The position numbers and the translations under genes were made by a program. From Podarcis raffonei (lineage: Eukaryota; Chordata; Lepidosauria; Squamata; Lacertidae), in the NCBI RefSeq assembly GCF_027172205.1, contig NC_070609.1, forward strand, positions 54,538,001-54,602,000: 64,000 nucleotides of DNA, written 5' to 3'. This document shows, piece after piece, positions 44,701 through 53,989 of this stretch. Position 1 is the first letter of the stretch. Each line of letters starts with the position of its first letter. The notes under the pieces were generated by a model that did no database searches, was not told the origin of the DNA, and saw only the letters and a program-made list of their open reading frames with translations.

Positions 44701-47700
44701 TGAGTTGGACTAGCCCTGGATGCAACTCATTGAACTGGAACTTGAAAATTCTTGATACTCAGACTTCGGAACACCGGAAGCTGTGTTTTGCCAAGTCAGA
44801 TCATTGGCCATTTAGCTGAGTAATGTTTATAACCAGTTGTGGGCAGACTTCAGGCTTGGAGGATCTAGTTTGCCTTGTCGTGTTTTGTTTATGTTCCTGG
44901 AACATAACCCAATATCTTCTACAATAAGGGTAGGCAAACCAGTGGCCCCAGATAACACAGCCCATTGTCAAGGATGATGGGACCTGAAGTCCATCAACAT
45001 CACGAGGACCTCAGGATTCCTCACCCATCCCAGAGCAGATAGGTGGCCCTCAGTAGAAAAGTCAATGTGGACAGAGTTCCTGGAGAGTAAATTTTTTTTT
45101 TTGAAAACCACCTACTTAGGCAGTGAAAGACTTGCGATTTTTCTATGTCCCAATTAAACCAATAAAAATATCTAACCCCCGTCCTGTTAGCCAATGGTGT
45201 GACTGGTATCAGGAATCATTTCTTGAGTCAGAGAGGCTACGCTGGATCTAAAGAGGGGAGATGGAAAGGGCTGGTGTGTGGCAAGGGAATTCATGAAAGT
45301 TATGAACTTTACACATCTCTGGTCCTGAAAGGTCTGCAACCAAGATTCAGCTGTGCTTGCAGAAGTTGTGTGCAGTTCTATTCGCCTGTTTAGAGTCTCT
45401 CTTTGTTTCTTCAAAGCTTGAGAGTTTGTGTGCATTGGGGACCTAAAGGCTCACTTGACTCTCAGCAAGCTTTGCAGTGAGGGATTTGGGAAGACAACAG
45501 GATAGAGCCTCCAGCAGAAGTCGACTTGCTGATGTTATTTAAAATGGTTTCCTGGGGAGCACTGGCAGGGGAAAAGGCCACTTTCCACTTTGATGTGGCT
45601 GCAGAAAAGCAGAGACCTTCCAGCTAGCAAACAGGGCAGACTTCTTGCTCATAGCGAAGTCCCAGATAAGAAACCGCTGTGCTATGTTAATAATTATGGC
45701 CCAGCACTAGCAGTTAAAATAAAGAAATAAATACATGCATTCACAGCAAGTTGTTTTCAGACAACATGGGGTTGAATCCAATGAACCATGTAACTAGTTC
45801 ATCGTCTCTAATATTTTACAGTTGAATCAGGGTACCTCAGTTTAAAAACAGTCCTGTTTACGAAAGATTTGGTTTACAAACTCCGCAAAACCGGAAGTAG
45901 TGTCCCGGTTTGTGAACTTTACCTCGGTCTAAGAACGGAATCGAACGGTGGAAGGGCACTGGCGGCAGGAGGCCTCATTAGGGAAAGCGCGCCTCTGTTT
46001 AAGAACGGTTTCAGTTAAAGAACGGACTTCCGGAACAAATTAAGTTCGTAAACCGAGGTACCACTGTACTTGGGTACTTCTCATTCCCTAAGAAGAACAG
46101 TTTCGCAGTTCCCGCATCCCTGCCTAAGAGCACAGCCCTCCACCATGTACAGACTGCAAATGGATCATTTGGCACCTTCCACATGCTACATTTGCTAATG
46201 GCCCTGCAACAGAGTGCCCTGTAGTTTCTGAAGCAGGATGCGGCAGCTAAATGACTGTAACAGGCAGTAAACTATACTAGTAAACAGAAAACGAACCACC
46301 TGAAGATAGGCTTTGCATTTTGAGAGCTGCAGATGAAAAAAGGAAGCTGTTTTATAGAAGGTCGGACCATTGGTCCTTCCAGCGCTGACTGGCAGCAGAT
46401 CTCCCGGGGTTTCAGAGAGGGTTCTTTCCCAGGCATAACTGGATCCCAGTTCCTGGAAGCCACGGAGGGGGTGCTCTTGTGCTCAGGTCCTGCTTTCTGT
46501 TTTTTTGCTCTACCTAACCAAGTACATGTAAGTCATGAGAAAGATCTGTGTTACAGTCAGCCTTTGTGTTGGAGCACATGGCCTGTCGAAGTGTTCCTGA
46601 CTGATCTTAGCCATGGTTGGTCAGAAGCCCCAATGATCTGACACAATAAAATTCACTTCCAAGTAAACAGGATTAGAGATTAGGGCTCTGTCCTGAGCAT
46701 GCACCACCAAAAGCAAAGCTTAATTCTGAATAAACAGGACGATCATCGAACTGCCCCACAGTCATTTCCAGATAACCTTTTTTTAATTGCCTTCTGATGT
46801 AGGGCTACCCCTGGTACAATGTAAACTGTGGCAGACTAAAAATATTTTCTTTTCCCCCCTTTCTTGTTTAAAAATAACAATAAAAAATATCGCCCTGCTT
46901 GTTACATGAGTTGAAGGTAATTTTAATCTCAAAGATGAAGATAAAACAGGAACGGCGCAACCACAAAACTGAAGCAAACAAACCATGAAGGCCTGGCGAT
47001 ATTGAGTTATAAATACTTAATGAATATTTATATTTTTAAAAATTAATGGCAATTAAACTCAAGATGTTGTTCCCTGGAAGCGGAGCGAACATCAATCACA
47101 CTGCCGTGTTCTTCTTCCACTGAGTTGCGTGCTACATTATCGAACAGCGACGGAGCCCATTAGCCACTGAGCCGAGACTAATTCCACTAAGGGCTTGACA
47201 CTGGATCCGCAAATCCAAGGGCGATCGCTAGGTCAGGGCTTTATTCATCTCTCTCCCCCCCCCCCCAACCTGCTGCACAATTACACTGAGGAGTTGTGGG
47301 AGGGAATTATGAGTAATATTAACACAGTTACAGCATTACCAGTCAATGCAAACCTCTAGCCAGCAAAAGAACAACATTTAGGTTGGACAAAATCCAATAA
47401 AACTGAGGGCAGATCCACACCATACATTTAAAGCTCACGACTTCTCCTACATCCCACATGGAATTCTGGGAACTGCAGTTTGTTCAGAATGCTGGGAATT
47501 GTAGCTCTGTGAGGGGGAAACAACAATCCGCAGGATTCTTTGGGAGAAGCCATCTGCTTTAAATCTGCATTGAATGTGCTTTTGGGGGCCATGCAAAAGC
47601 TCCCCCCCATTCTGTGGTGATTATGCCATGAGAGGATATATTTTGTAGATTTGGGTATATTTCTTGATCTGTTTCCCAGATTGGATTATTTTACTGTGTT

Positions 47701-49649
47701 TTAACTTTGGATTTTTTTATTTTTCTTTCTTTCTGTCTGTTATGTGTTGTTTTATATTGCACATCACTTTCCAACACATTGAACAAGGCAATTCATAAAT
47801 CTAATAAATAGATTTGTTAGTGTGCATACAGCCCTATGCTGCATACAGCCTTATGCATGCAAACATGTTTGACCCCTGACATCTCCACTTTATAAAGTAT
47901 TAAGACCAGGGGTTGGAAACCTGCGGCCCATGGGGGTCATCTAAATGGCCCCCGAGCCGCCCCCGAACCAAGCCACTCGGCGACTCCCGGTACGCTGCAC
48001 TAAAGTGGCACAGCACAGAGCGAGGACTTGCTTCCGTAGCGCTGGAAATCATGTCTGCACAGATGCCAGAAATTGCATCTGCGCATGCACATCCGACCCA
48101 TGGAGCGATCTCCATGGGAGTGAACTGGCCCAGGCGAGGTAAACCTTGCCAACCCCTGATTAAGACCAAAAGCTGTTCCCTAGTCAATAGAATAGACAGA
48201 TGGGCAGATATTTTGATGTAGCATGTGCAGTTTCCTATGTCCCTAAGTTCTGATGCTTTCCCCTAGAATCCTATATACTTCAGCTTAGCTTAAAAGCTCT
48301 GGTGGCCTTCGTTCTTACTCTCAGTGAGCACAAGCACAGTCCAAAATCTGTGACATTACATTTACACCCTACGTTTCCTCCAAGGATTTCAATGTGACAC
48401 ATTGCCCTCCTCCTCCCCATTCTATCCTCACAAGGGAGAGAGGTTAGGCTGAGACTGGCCCAAGGTCACCTAGTAAGCACAATGGCGAAGCTTGGATTTG
48501 AACCCTGGTCTTAGGATAAAGTTCACCAATATATTCCAAGCTGTGGTGTAACTAGTAGGAGGCAGGGGATAAGGCCACTGTGTATGTGAAGTTACTGCTG
48601 ATTGGAAAAAATCAAGCAAAAGTCACAGAACTGGAACCACCATGGATTCTGATATTATCAGTTTGGTTCTGATAAAACATTTATACTGAAATGGAGCTTG
48701 CATTGGTAACATCAAGGATAAATGTTGCACTTTCACTTTAATTTTGAGCCACTGCATTTCAGACTTTCTGAACTCCACACCTAGTCCCTAAAACTTTTAC
48801 CAGCCACTCCATACCAACCATCTGTTCTGTGGGTGTACAGAAATCTTCATGCATACTTAATATTGTGTTGTAACCTAACACCTTGGGGTGAAGGGTGGGT
48901 AATAAACCGTAATTGAAACAACAACAATGTAATTGTGTGCATTCTGCCACTTGAGAAGGAAGACGTTCTAAGAATACAGTATATACTTTCCTTGGAGCAC
49001 TGAAAAAAACTTGACCTAATTTGTGTTCCAATTTATTTCAGTCCCTGGAGGCTAAAAAACATTGGGGGGGGGGTTATCTCTGCCTCTGAGCATGGAAAGA
49101 GAGCATTTCCAAATGCTTGCCCTACCAGAAGGAACCTGAGGTGTCCGAGGATAATTATACTGAGGCAGGTATTGGTGATCATGCTTGACCCCCGGCACCT
49201 CTCTTTTCCAAGCTACAGCTCGCGGATGGGGTGGGAGGGGGGTCTCCTTCTCCGGCTCCACCCGAAGCCCCTCGACTCCTCTCGTGTTGCCTAAGAAGCC
49301 ATTCGGCTGCACTCGGCTTTCCTTTCCCCGCCCCGTTCCAAACACGAAGCCATTCGGCTAACCTTTCCCCCAGAGATTCGATCCGACCTGTCTCGCCCTC
49401 GCCTATTCCCGAAGCCGCTCGGCTTCCTGTCGTCCGAAAAGGAGGCGCTCGGCTGCAACACCCGAAGCCACTCGACTCTCTTCGGCTTCTCACCCGAAGC
49501 TTTTCGGAAAGCAACGAATTGGCCCCGCCCCTTCCCGAAGCCATTCGGCTGGGTTTCCTTCGGCGCCCGTTCATATAATCTCCACAGCGCGCTCTTACCT
49601 TCATGCGCAGCAGATTCTTGGACAGCTTACTCTTCACGTCCCGAGCCAT
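38610..49649 (-). CDS. MPHOSPH6: MPHOSPH6, M-phase phosphoprotein 6 (five exons)
   Basis: Joining the minus-strand exons 49649-49599, 42609-42497, 41748-41658, 40164-40064 and 38751-38610 gives an open frame of 165 codons plus TAA. The protein runs from MARDVKSKLSKNLLRMK through FMQRGLDSETKKQ, LLYGRMSFKGFNPEVE and SDEEMARRYETLVGTIGKKF to the conserved end KAKKMFLKPQD, closely matching mammalian MPHOSPH6 (about 160 aa). The human protein is phosphorylated in M phase and associates with the nuclear RNA exosome and MTR4 during 5.8S rRNA 3' maturation. Every junction has GT donor and AG acceptor bases, and codon phases agree (0, 2, 0, 2). The acidic middle (residues about 98-115) and basic C-terminal tail are retained; a few extra residues near the C-terminus explain the greater length. 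Exon 1 lies in a CpG island, as expected for a housekeeping gene. Intron 1 is about 7 kb and repeat-rich. Identification is secure. Confidence 0.97.
38843..38910. repeat. MITE-like fragment in MPHOSPH6 intron 4
   Basis: GGGGCTGATGGGAGCTGGAG and CAACAACACCTGCAGGGCCA match the family at 28297. Confidence 0.5.
39125..39447 (+). repeat. L2-like LINE 3' end in MPHOSPH6 intron 4
   Basis: GTGGTGGCTCCCCACTTATG to an (AAT)n tail after GACTAATAAATTGAATAAAT. Typical L2-like 3' UTR of reptiles. Confidence 0.65.
40064..40164 (-). CDS. MPHOSPH6: MPHOSPH6 coding exon 4
   Basis: Follows the acceptor TTTTTCGTTTTCAG and encodes KLMIQMNSKYKTEE, an acidic stretch, then DVSDEEMAR. It ends after two bases of an Arg codon at donor GTAACC. 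Confidence 0.93.
40165..41657. other. MPHOSPH6 intron 3, little repeat content
   Basis: Mostly unique-looking sequence; AT-rich run at 41038-41048. Confidence 0.5.
41658..41748 (-). CDS. MPHOSPH6: MPHOSPH6 coding exon 3
   Basis: Begins after ATTTATTTACAG and encodes SFIIEERSFVPCEDLL through GFNPEVE, the most conserved block of the family. The donor is GTATTG, weaker than those of exons 1 and 2. Confidence 0.94.
41857..42400 (+). mobile_element. tRNA-Ala-derived SINE split by an L2-like fragment
   Basis: Head GCCATAGCTCAGTGGCAGAG with GCATCCAGAAGGTCTTGAGT, then interruption at about 41935-42300, then the 3' body GCTAGATGGACCAACAGTCT and CAGCTTCCTATGT. Located in MPHOSPH6 intron 2. Confidence 0.72.
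41935..42300 (-). mobile_element. L2-like LINE fragment nested in a SINE
   Basis: TTTATACACTGCCTTATCAA, AAGGACCCCTGGGTGGCAAA and GAGGGAGACACAAATGGGGC follow the reversed L2-like 3' end pattern. Confidence 0.55.
42497..42609 (-). CDS. MPHOSPH6: MPHOSPH6 coding exon 2
   Basis: Starts at Phe after TTGTCTTTCAG and encodes FMQRGLDSETKKQ through LDLPELKEKE, ending after two bases of the last Glu codon at donor GTAAGT. The Glu-rich run is a probable helix. Confidence 0.95.
42901..43083 (+). mobile_element. tRNA-Ala-derived SINE
   Basis: GGGGCCACAGCTCAGAAACA, GCAGAAGGTCCCAGAATCAA and ACGCAGCTTCCTATGT give head to tail. In MPHOSPH6 intron 1. Confidence 0.8.
43084..43717. other. MPHOSPH6 intron 1, unassigned
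   Basis: Unique-looking sequence. Confidence 0.4.
43718..43958. mobile_element. Tigger-like MITE, GTACCTCGGGTTA subfamily
   Basis: Termini CAGTGGTACCTCAGGTTAAG and CGAGGTACCACTG, TA duplication on each side. Interior has CACTTTAGCTAATGGGGCCT and a G+C-rich middle. Confidence 0.85.
43962..44608. other. MPHOSPH6 intron 1, unassigned
   Basis: 44000-44080 (GAGGCCTGGTGAGGCCAGTG) resembles 52728-52830, an unnamed dispersed repeat. The rest is unassigned. Confidence 0.45.
44610..44735. repeat. Small palindromic dispersed element
   Basis: GGGCTATATCCAACTAAGTT to GGACTAGCCCTGGATGCAAC, a relative of 30297. Confidence 0.55.
44927..45035. repeat. hAT-like MITE fragment
   Basis: AGGGTAGGCAAACCAGTGGC and GGACCTGAAGTCCATCAACA; termini decayed. 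Confidence 0.4.
45036..45827. other. MPHOSPH6 intron 1, unassigned
   Basis: No supported feature. Confidence 0.4.
45828..46066. mobile_element. Tigger-like MITE
   Basis: Termini CAGGGTACCTCAGTTT and AAACCGAGGTACCACTG. The interior is a distinct subfamily (AAAACCGGAAGTAGTGTCCC). Confidence 0.8.
46339..46500 (-). repeat. Composite of SINE and CR1 pieces
   Basis: 46339-46430 matches the 3' body of the tRNA-Ala SINE (GGAAGCTGTTTTATAGAAGG). From 46440, GGTGCTCTTGTGCTCAGGTC matches CR1 in the forward sense. Confidence 0.55.
46700..47403. other. MPHOSPH6 intron 1, unique; possible conserved element
   Basis: 46990-47260 lacks repeat signatures and carries CpG-containing bases (GAAGCGGAGCGAACATCAAT; GGGCGATCGCTAGGTCAGGG). 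A regulatory role is only a guess. Confidence 0.3.
47404..47610. mobile_element. MITE-like element, GGAATTGTAGCTCT family
   Basis: GCAGATCCACACCATACATT at the left; GGGAATTGTAGCTCTGTGAG and GCAGGATTCTTTGGGAGAAG inside. Relative of 1926 and 53815. Confidence 0.65.
47907..48158. mobile_element. hAT-type nonautonomous DNA transposon
   Basis: Inverted termini CAGGGGTTGG and CCAACCCCTG, flanked by the perfect 8-base duplication ATTAAGAC (47899-47906 and 48159-48166). Eight-base duplications and CAGGGG ends are the hAT signature. No transposase. Confidence 0.92.
48385..48520 (-). repeat. MIR-like SINE part
   Basis: GGTTAGGCTGAGACTGGCCC, AAGGTCACCTAGTAAGCACA and TTGGATTTGAACCCTGGTC in reverse sense. 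Confidence 0.7.
48521..49189. other. MPHOSPH6 intron 1, unassigned
   Basis: No supported feature. Confidence 0.4.
49262..49550. repeat. Cluster of CGAAGCC-N2-TCGGCT microrepeats
   Basis: At least seven related copies of a 15-base hyphenated inverted repeat (CGAAGCCATTCGGCT and variants) start near 49263, 49294, 49345, 49410, 49463, 49495 and 49536, at irregular 30-65 base spacing. Half-copies (ACTCGGCTT, TTCGGCTTC) lie between. All are in intron 1, directly below exon 1, inside the CpG island. Confidence 0.8.
49599..49649 (-). CDS. MPHOSPH6: MPHOSPH6 coding exon 1
   Basis: Encodes MARDVKSKLSKNLLRMK (17 codons) and ends AAG before the donor GTAAGAGC. The ATG is the first in a G+C-rich leader. 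A longer frame opens upstream but only the part from this ATG resembles the family. Confidence 0.93.
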
Positions 49650-50174
49650 GACGGCGACAGGCTTCCGCTGAGGGGCACTTTGGCTCGCTGCTGACCTTCT
49701 TAGTCTTCCCTTGCACCCACCGGGCCGCGGCCTCGCCCTCCACACGCTTCAATCTACGGAGTGTTACTGAACGTGCGCTTGCCTTTGCACGCATGCCTGG
49801 TAGAGCTGTCTGACGCCTTCCTGCCAGCTTCATGCCCTCACTTTAAGCCAGCCCCCACCCCTTCCACTGACAGCGTGGAGGCTTCAAACGTGGAATCATG
49901 TCTAAGCAACGTGGATTGTACAAAATATTTCAAAAAGTTAAATATAAAAAAACAGGATATTTTTCAGGGAAGAGAGGAAGGGCTGGCAAGGATGGATCGT
50001 GCTTAATATCTCTCTCTGTAGCCAGATGTGCCCTTTGCTCTTACAGTAAGAATCTTAATAGCTGGCAAAAGAGCGATCACTGGGGCAGCATCTAGCTTCC
50101 CACACGCAGTGCACAACCAGATTCCCCTGAGAAACCTGAAAGCAGGAGCTGAGTACAACTGTTCTCTCCCCCGC

Positions 50175-50272
50175 CCTTCTCAGCGACGTATTCAGAGGTT
50201 TACAGCTGTTGTGGCTAGTAGCCATTGACAGACTTCTTCATAAATTTGTACAATCCTCTTTTAAAGCCATGT
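50175..50272 (-). repeat. CR1 3' end fragment
   Basis: TTGTGGCTAGTAGCCATTGA and CAATCCTCTTTTAAAGCCAT, cut short by the Sauria SINE insertion next to it. Confidence 0.75.
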
Positions 50273-50288
50273 AAGGGTCCAGGTCAAA

Positions 50289-50640
50289 GGGACGCAGGTG
50301 GCGCTGTGGGTTAAACCACAGAGCCTAGGACTTGCCGATCAGAAGGTCAGCGGTTCGAATCCCCGCGACGGGGTGAGCTCCCGTTGCTCGGTCCCTGCTC
50401 CTGCCAACTTAGCAGTTCAAAGGCATGTCAAAGTGCAAGTAGAGAAATGGGTACTGCTCCGGTGGGAAGGTAAACGGCATTTCCGTGCGCTGCTCTGGTT
50501 CTCCAGAAGCGGCTTAGTCATGCTGGCCACATGACCCGGAAGCTGTACACCGGCTCCCTCAGCCAATAAATTGAGATGAGCGCCGCAACCCCAGAGTCGG
50601 CCACGACTGGACCTAATGGTCAGGGGTCCCTTTACCTTTT
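50289..50640 (+). mobile_element. Sauria-type SINE, full length
   Basis: Head GGGACGCAGGTGGCGCTGTG to tail GTCAGGGGTCCCTTTACCTT. The perfect 16-base duplication AAGGGTCCAGGTCAAA flanks it (50273-50288 and 50641-50656), so this insertion is fairly young. Confidence 0.95.
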
Positions 50641-50656
50641 AAGGGTCCAGGTCAAA

Positions 50657-51234
50657 ATGTAGAAGGGGGGCTAAGTAGGAAATTCTGACCAGCGGTTAAT
50701 TCTGACCAGTCTCAATATTGCTACCTGCCTGTTCATGCTACCAAAGAGCACATGTTGATATAAAAAAGGGAGATTGTTGCAAGCAGGAGTTGAGTTTGCC
50801 CAATTCATTTCATCAGAAGTAGTCATATTAGGACACAATAAGTGAATTCTGCCTTGTCCTCTTAAGTGCAACCCACCCAATAGCATTCCCCACCCTCCCT
50901 ATCTTCGCTTGACTTGGGGAAAACACTATTCTTAGGGCCAGATCAGGAACTGTAAAAACCAGTTAATAAACCATCAAGCTTTAATTGCCATAGCAAATAA
51001 CATTCAGCAGATAGCAACACTATCGTTATAGTAAAAGATTCTGGAAGATTGTGATTTCAGACAGCTGAAATCTGTTCAGTAAGGCTCTCCATCTGGTTAT
51101 CTTTGGGTGAAGGAAGGACACAATTGGATATTTGTACACTTTTTCTTTCTAAATGCTTTATCAAGATTTCCACTTTGTAATCACATGGAAAGATTGTGAC
51201 TGGGTGGAATGAGGAAGTCTAGTGGGTCAGATGT
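50657..51234. other. No gene seen
   Basis: Unique-looking sequence upstream of MPHOSPH6. Confidence 0.4.
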
Positions 51235-51236
51235 AG

Positions 51237-51345
51237 CTAAGTTCTTCTTAGGGTAAACCCACCAGAATTAATAGATTTATGTTAGTTGGACCCCATTCAT
51301 TTCAGTGGTCCTACTCTGAGTATTACTAACACTGAATGCAACCCC
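51237..51345. repeat. Small palindromic dispersed element
   Basis: CTAAGTTCTTCTTAGGGTAA and GTGGTCCTACTCTGAGTATT with end GAATGCAACCCC; relative of 30297 and 44610. Confidence 0.55.
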
Positions 51346-51639
51346 AGCTTAGACCACCATTGTCATATTTTGGCCAGTTCACTATATAGATAAGCCACTA
51401 TCAAGTACGATTTTGCTTTGTTCTATTGCTTTGATAGTATTTTAGTGTGCTTTTATTATACCTATTGTTGGATTAATAATTTGGTTTTAGTTTCCAGTTT
51501 GACAGCCTTTGGGCCCAAAAAGCTGTATATAAATAAACCGTAACATATTGTTAGGCATAATGCTTAAAAAATTGTAGCAGAAATGCATTGACTCCTAGCA
51601 AATCTGAAAACAGGACAGTTATATATTTCTCTTTCTAAC

Positions 51640-51641
<2 letters not shown>

Positions 51642-51668
<27 letters not shown>
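51642..51668. repeat. (GT)n(GC)n microsatellite
   Basis: GT run ending in GCGCGC. Confidence 0.9.
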
Positions 51669-51670
<2 letters not shown>

Positions 51671-51877
51671 CATGCCTTGCAAAATAACTGATGTTCATGC
51701 CAGCATCTCTTACCAGGATATTTTATGTTCTATTCTGTACCAAGAATGAGAATATAAATGGACTATGAACCTGCACCAGTCATAGGTAGATAGAAATTGT
51801 TGTAAGCCCAGATTACGCACCTGGGTACTATCTGCCTTTTGCTACGCCAAGCCAGACATATGGAAAATATAACAGCT

Positions 51878-52217
51878 TGTGAAATATACTCGGAGTCGAG
51901 AGTGGATTTCATGCTCTTTATTCAGCTCATAGTGGTGAGGAGGAATGGAAGTTCCCCCAGAATGTCTGCTTTATATACATTATTTACACAATTGGCCCCA
52001 CGTGATTGGCTAATTCCGGGATTCTCCCATAGACCAATCAGGTTGCGGATTCACTGCCACCTGGAGCTGGATTGGGTGGCTCCTGTGGACCAATCAGACT
52101 GCTGCATTCTGGGTCCTATTGTTCTAGGGCCAATCAGACTGCTACATTCTGGATCCTATTGTTCTAGGACCAATCAGACTGCTACATTTTGGATCCTATT
52201 CAACTCAGTACATAACA
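51878..52217 (-). mobile_element. Probable solo LTR
   Basis: In the minus sense it begins TGTTATGTACTGAG, has a TATATAAAGC box (about 51970) and an AATAAAGAGC polyadenylation motif (about 51915), and ends near CA. A 40-base unit with a CCAAT box is repeated three times in its upstream part. No internal retroviral or gypsy region accompanies it. Exact ends and family are uncertain; no clear target duplication was found. Confidence 0.5.
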
Positions 52218-52418
52218 CCTTGGTTTCTCAAAACTATACAAGTCAGCAGCCGTTACCTGCATATAAGTTTGTTCTCTGCACTGTTTATGTCGTGCTCACA
52301 TATCATATTCCCTACCTGACTGGTAGGAAAGTTCATTGCAGGTGTACGATATAGCCATCTATTCCTTGTTATCCATGAGAGAATGACAATTGCACTCCGT
52401 ATGGTTTTGATCCTTCTG

Positions 52419-52450
52419 GATTGATTGATTGATTGATTGATCGATTGATC
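52419..52450. repeat. (GATT)n microsatellite
   Basis: TTGATTGATTGATTGATTGA with one variant unit. Confidence 0.9.
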
Positions 52451-52828
52451 AGTAGATTTGGGGTAATGTATGTCTTGCACCTAATAGAGTTACATGGGGG
52501 GGGGTAGTTTCTGTCACCAAGGAGTTTATAATCTAAGGCTGCATACTTACCACTGGCCACAGCAGAAAAAGAAAACATTAAGATCAGCAGTGACTGGTGT
52601 CCATTGGGATTGTTTGGGGTGGAGGCCCAAAATGGCTTGAGCTAGAGCCAGTGACAGACAGAGCCAACTAATTATAGTTCAGTCCTCATCATTTTCCTTC
52701 AGACTTCTACACTGAGACTAAGAAGGAGGAAGCAGATAGGCAGTGTTGCTCTCTGAACTGGATATGAGTAAGAAGGCAGGCAGGTGGGATTTGGTGAGGT
52801 TGGTAGGGCAGCGCCCCATTCACCTTGT

Positions 52829-53052
52829 CAGCATATAACACCTTTGCTCTGAGACCTGCACTAGTTGCCAATTTGCTGCTGGGCCAACTTAAAGGTGTTA
52901 CTATTAGTTTATAAAGTCTTTAAGAACTTAGGACCAGTTTACCTGTGAGAGCGCCTTACCCTATATGTGTTTTATCTTTTTTGTAAACAGCTTTGAATGT
53001 TTGCTTGTTTGTTCTTTTTACTATAAATTTTATGAAATACGTAAATAAAAGT
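52829..53052 (+). repeat. L2-like LINE 3' part
   Basis: GAGACCTGCACTAGTTGCCA, TAAAGGTGTTACTATTAGTT and TATAAAGTCTTTAAGAACTT follow the L2-like 3' UTR pattern. Confidence 0.65.
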
Positions 53053-53084
53053 AAGGCACCAACCCCCACTGTTGTCTACAATGC

Positions 53085-53192
53085 ATGGCAGTAGCTTCTC
53101 AGAGTTTCTTTCCCAACCCAACTCTACCTAAAGACCTGGGACCTTCTGCATGCCAAGCATGTGCTCTGCCACTGAGCTGCAGCCCCTCTTTC
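53085..53192 (-). repeat. tRNA-Ala-derived SINE, head part
   Basis: GGGACCTTCTGCATGCCAAG and GCTCTGCCACTGAGCTGCAG are the reversed tRNA-like head. Confidence 0.75.
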
Positions 53193-53814
53193 TATCTGTG
53201 GCGCCTCCTCTTAGTCCTCACAAGAGCTTGTTATTATCTTCAGCACATGCATGCACTCCCTGTTTCCTTTCCTTCTCCTGTCCCCCTTCTCTGTCCTCTT
53301 GTCACCCTCACGTTCTAAATTTAATCTGCAAACTCCCTGGGGAGCAGGGACCTTTCTGTTTTGCTTAAGCCATCTTGCAAAGTGCCACATGGATTGATTG
53401 GCGCTGTATATAAATAAGATTAGTTGTCGCCACAAAAGACAAAAAGGGAAAACATCACAGTCTATTTGTTAACTATAAAACTGAGCCTGCGCCAGCTGCA
53501 CAGGTGCCGGCTTTGCAATTTCTGAGGTCAATACACCTGCTCCCATGACTTTAATAAACATTGATGCTGCGGGCTTGTTTCAGAGTGATTGAACCACACA
53601 AAGATTATAGGTTATGTTAGTTGGGTTCTTTTTGCTTCCTTTTTTCTTTTCCAGAGGGGTGGATGGTGCTGATTGATTAAATTCTAGGCTAGTTCATTCT
53701 TTTTTTAAAAGTTAGCTACTGAAATATAACTCGGTATGGTTTTGTTTAAAGAGACAGCTTTTCCACATAAAGTGAACTAGCCTAGAATTTTTAAAAGAGG
53801 TGTTCATCACAGAG
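53193..53814. other. No gene seen
   Basis: GTGAACTAGCCTAGAATTTT at 53772 is the inverse of AAATTCTAGGCTAGTTCATT at 53679, an imperfect 20-base hairpin pair about 90 bases apart. Nothing else is seen. Confidence 0.45.
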
Positions 53815-53985
53815 GCTACGTACCCACCATACATTTAAAACACGCTTTCCCCACAGAGAAGCCTGGGAAGTGAAGTTTGTTATGGGTGCCTACAATTATA
53901 GCTTCGTGAGGGGTAAACTACAGTTCCCAGAATTGTTTTTGGGGACGGGGGTTGCTTTAAAAGTCCTTTACATTATAGGTATCAA
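53815..53985. mobile_element. MITE-like element, GGAATTGTAGCTCT family
   Basis: CCCACCATACATTTAAAACA at the left and CTACAGTTCCCAGAATTGTT inside, relative of 1926 and 47404 in variant form. Confidence 0.6.
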
Positions 53986-53989
53986 TGTA

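Larger units (their letters stand above)
49190..49860 (-). promoter_or_regulatory. CpG island and probable MPHOSPH6 promoter
   Basis: A G+C-rich, CpG-dense block spans exon 1 of MPHOSPH6, in contrast to A+T-rich, CpG-poor surroundings. I see no obvious TATA box upstream of the ATG, which suits a dispersed CpG-island promoter. Transcription probably starts within about 200 bases above 49649. The sequence alone does not show whether a divergent transcript also starts here. Confidence 0.75.

Noticed and set aside
49179-49745. 188-residue minus-strand open frame across MPHOSPH6 exon 1
   Set aside because: Only 17 residues from the internal Met are MPHOSPH6; the rest reads through the donor into G+C-rich intron and upstream leader.
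51839-52354. 171-residue plus-strand open frame
   Set aside because: It runs antisense through the probable LTR and its residue repeats reflect the 40-base DNA repeat.
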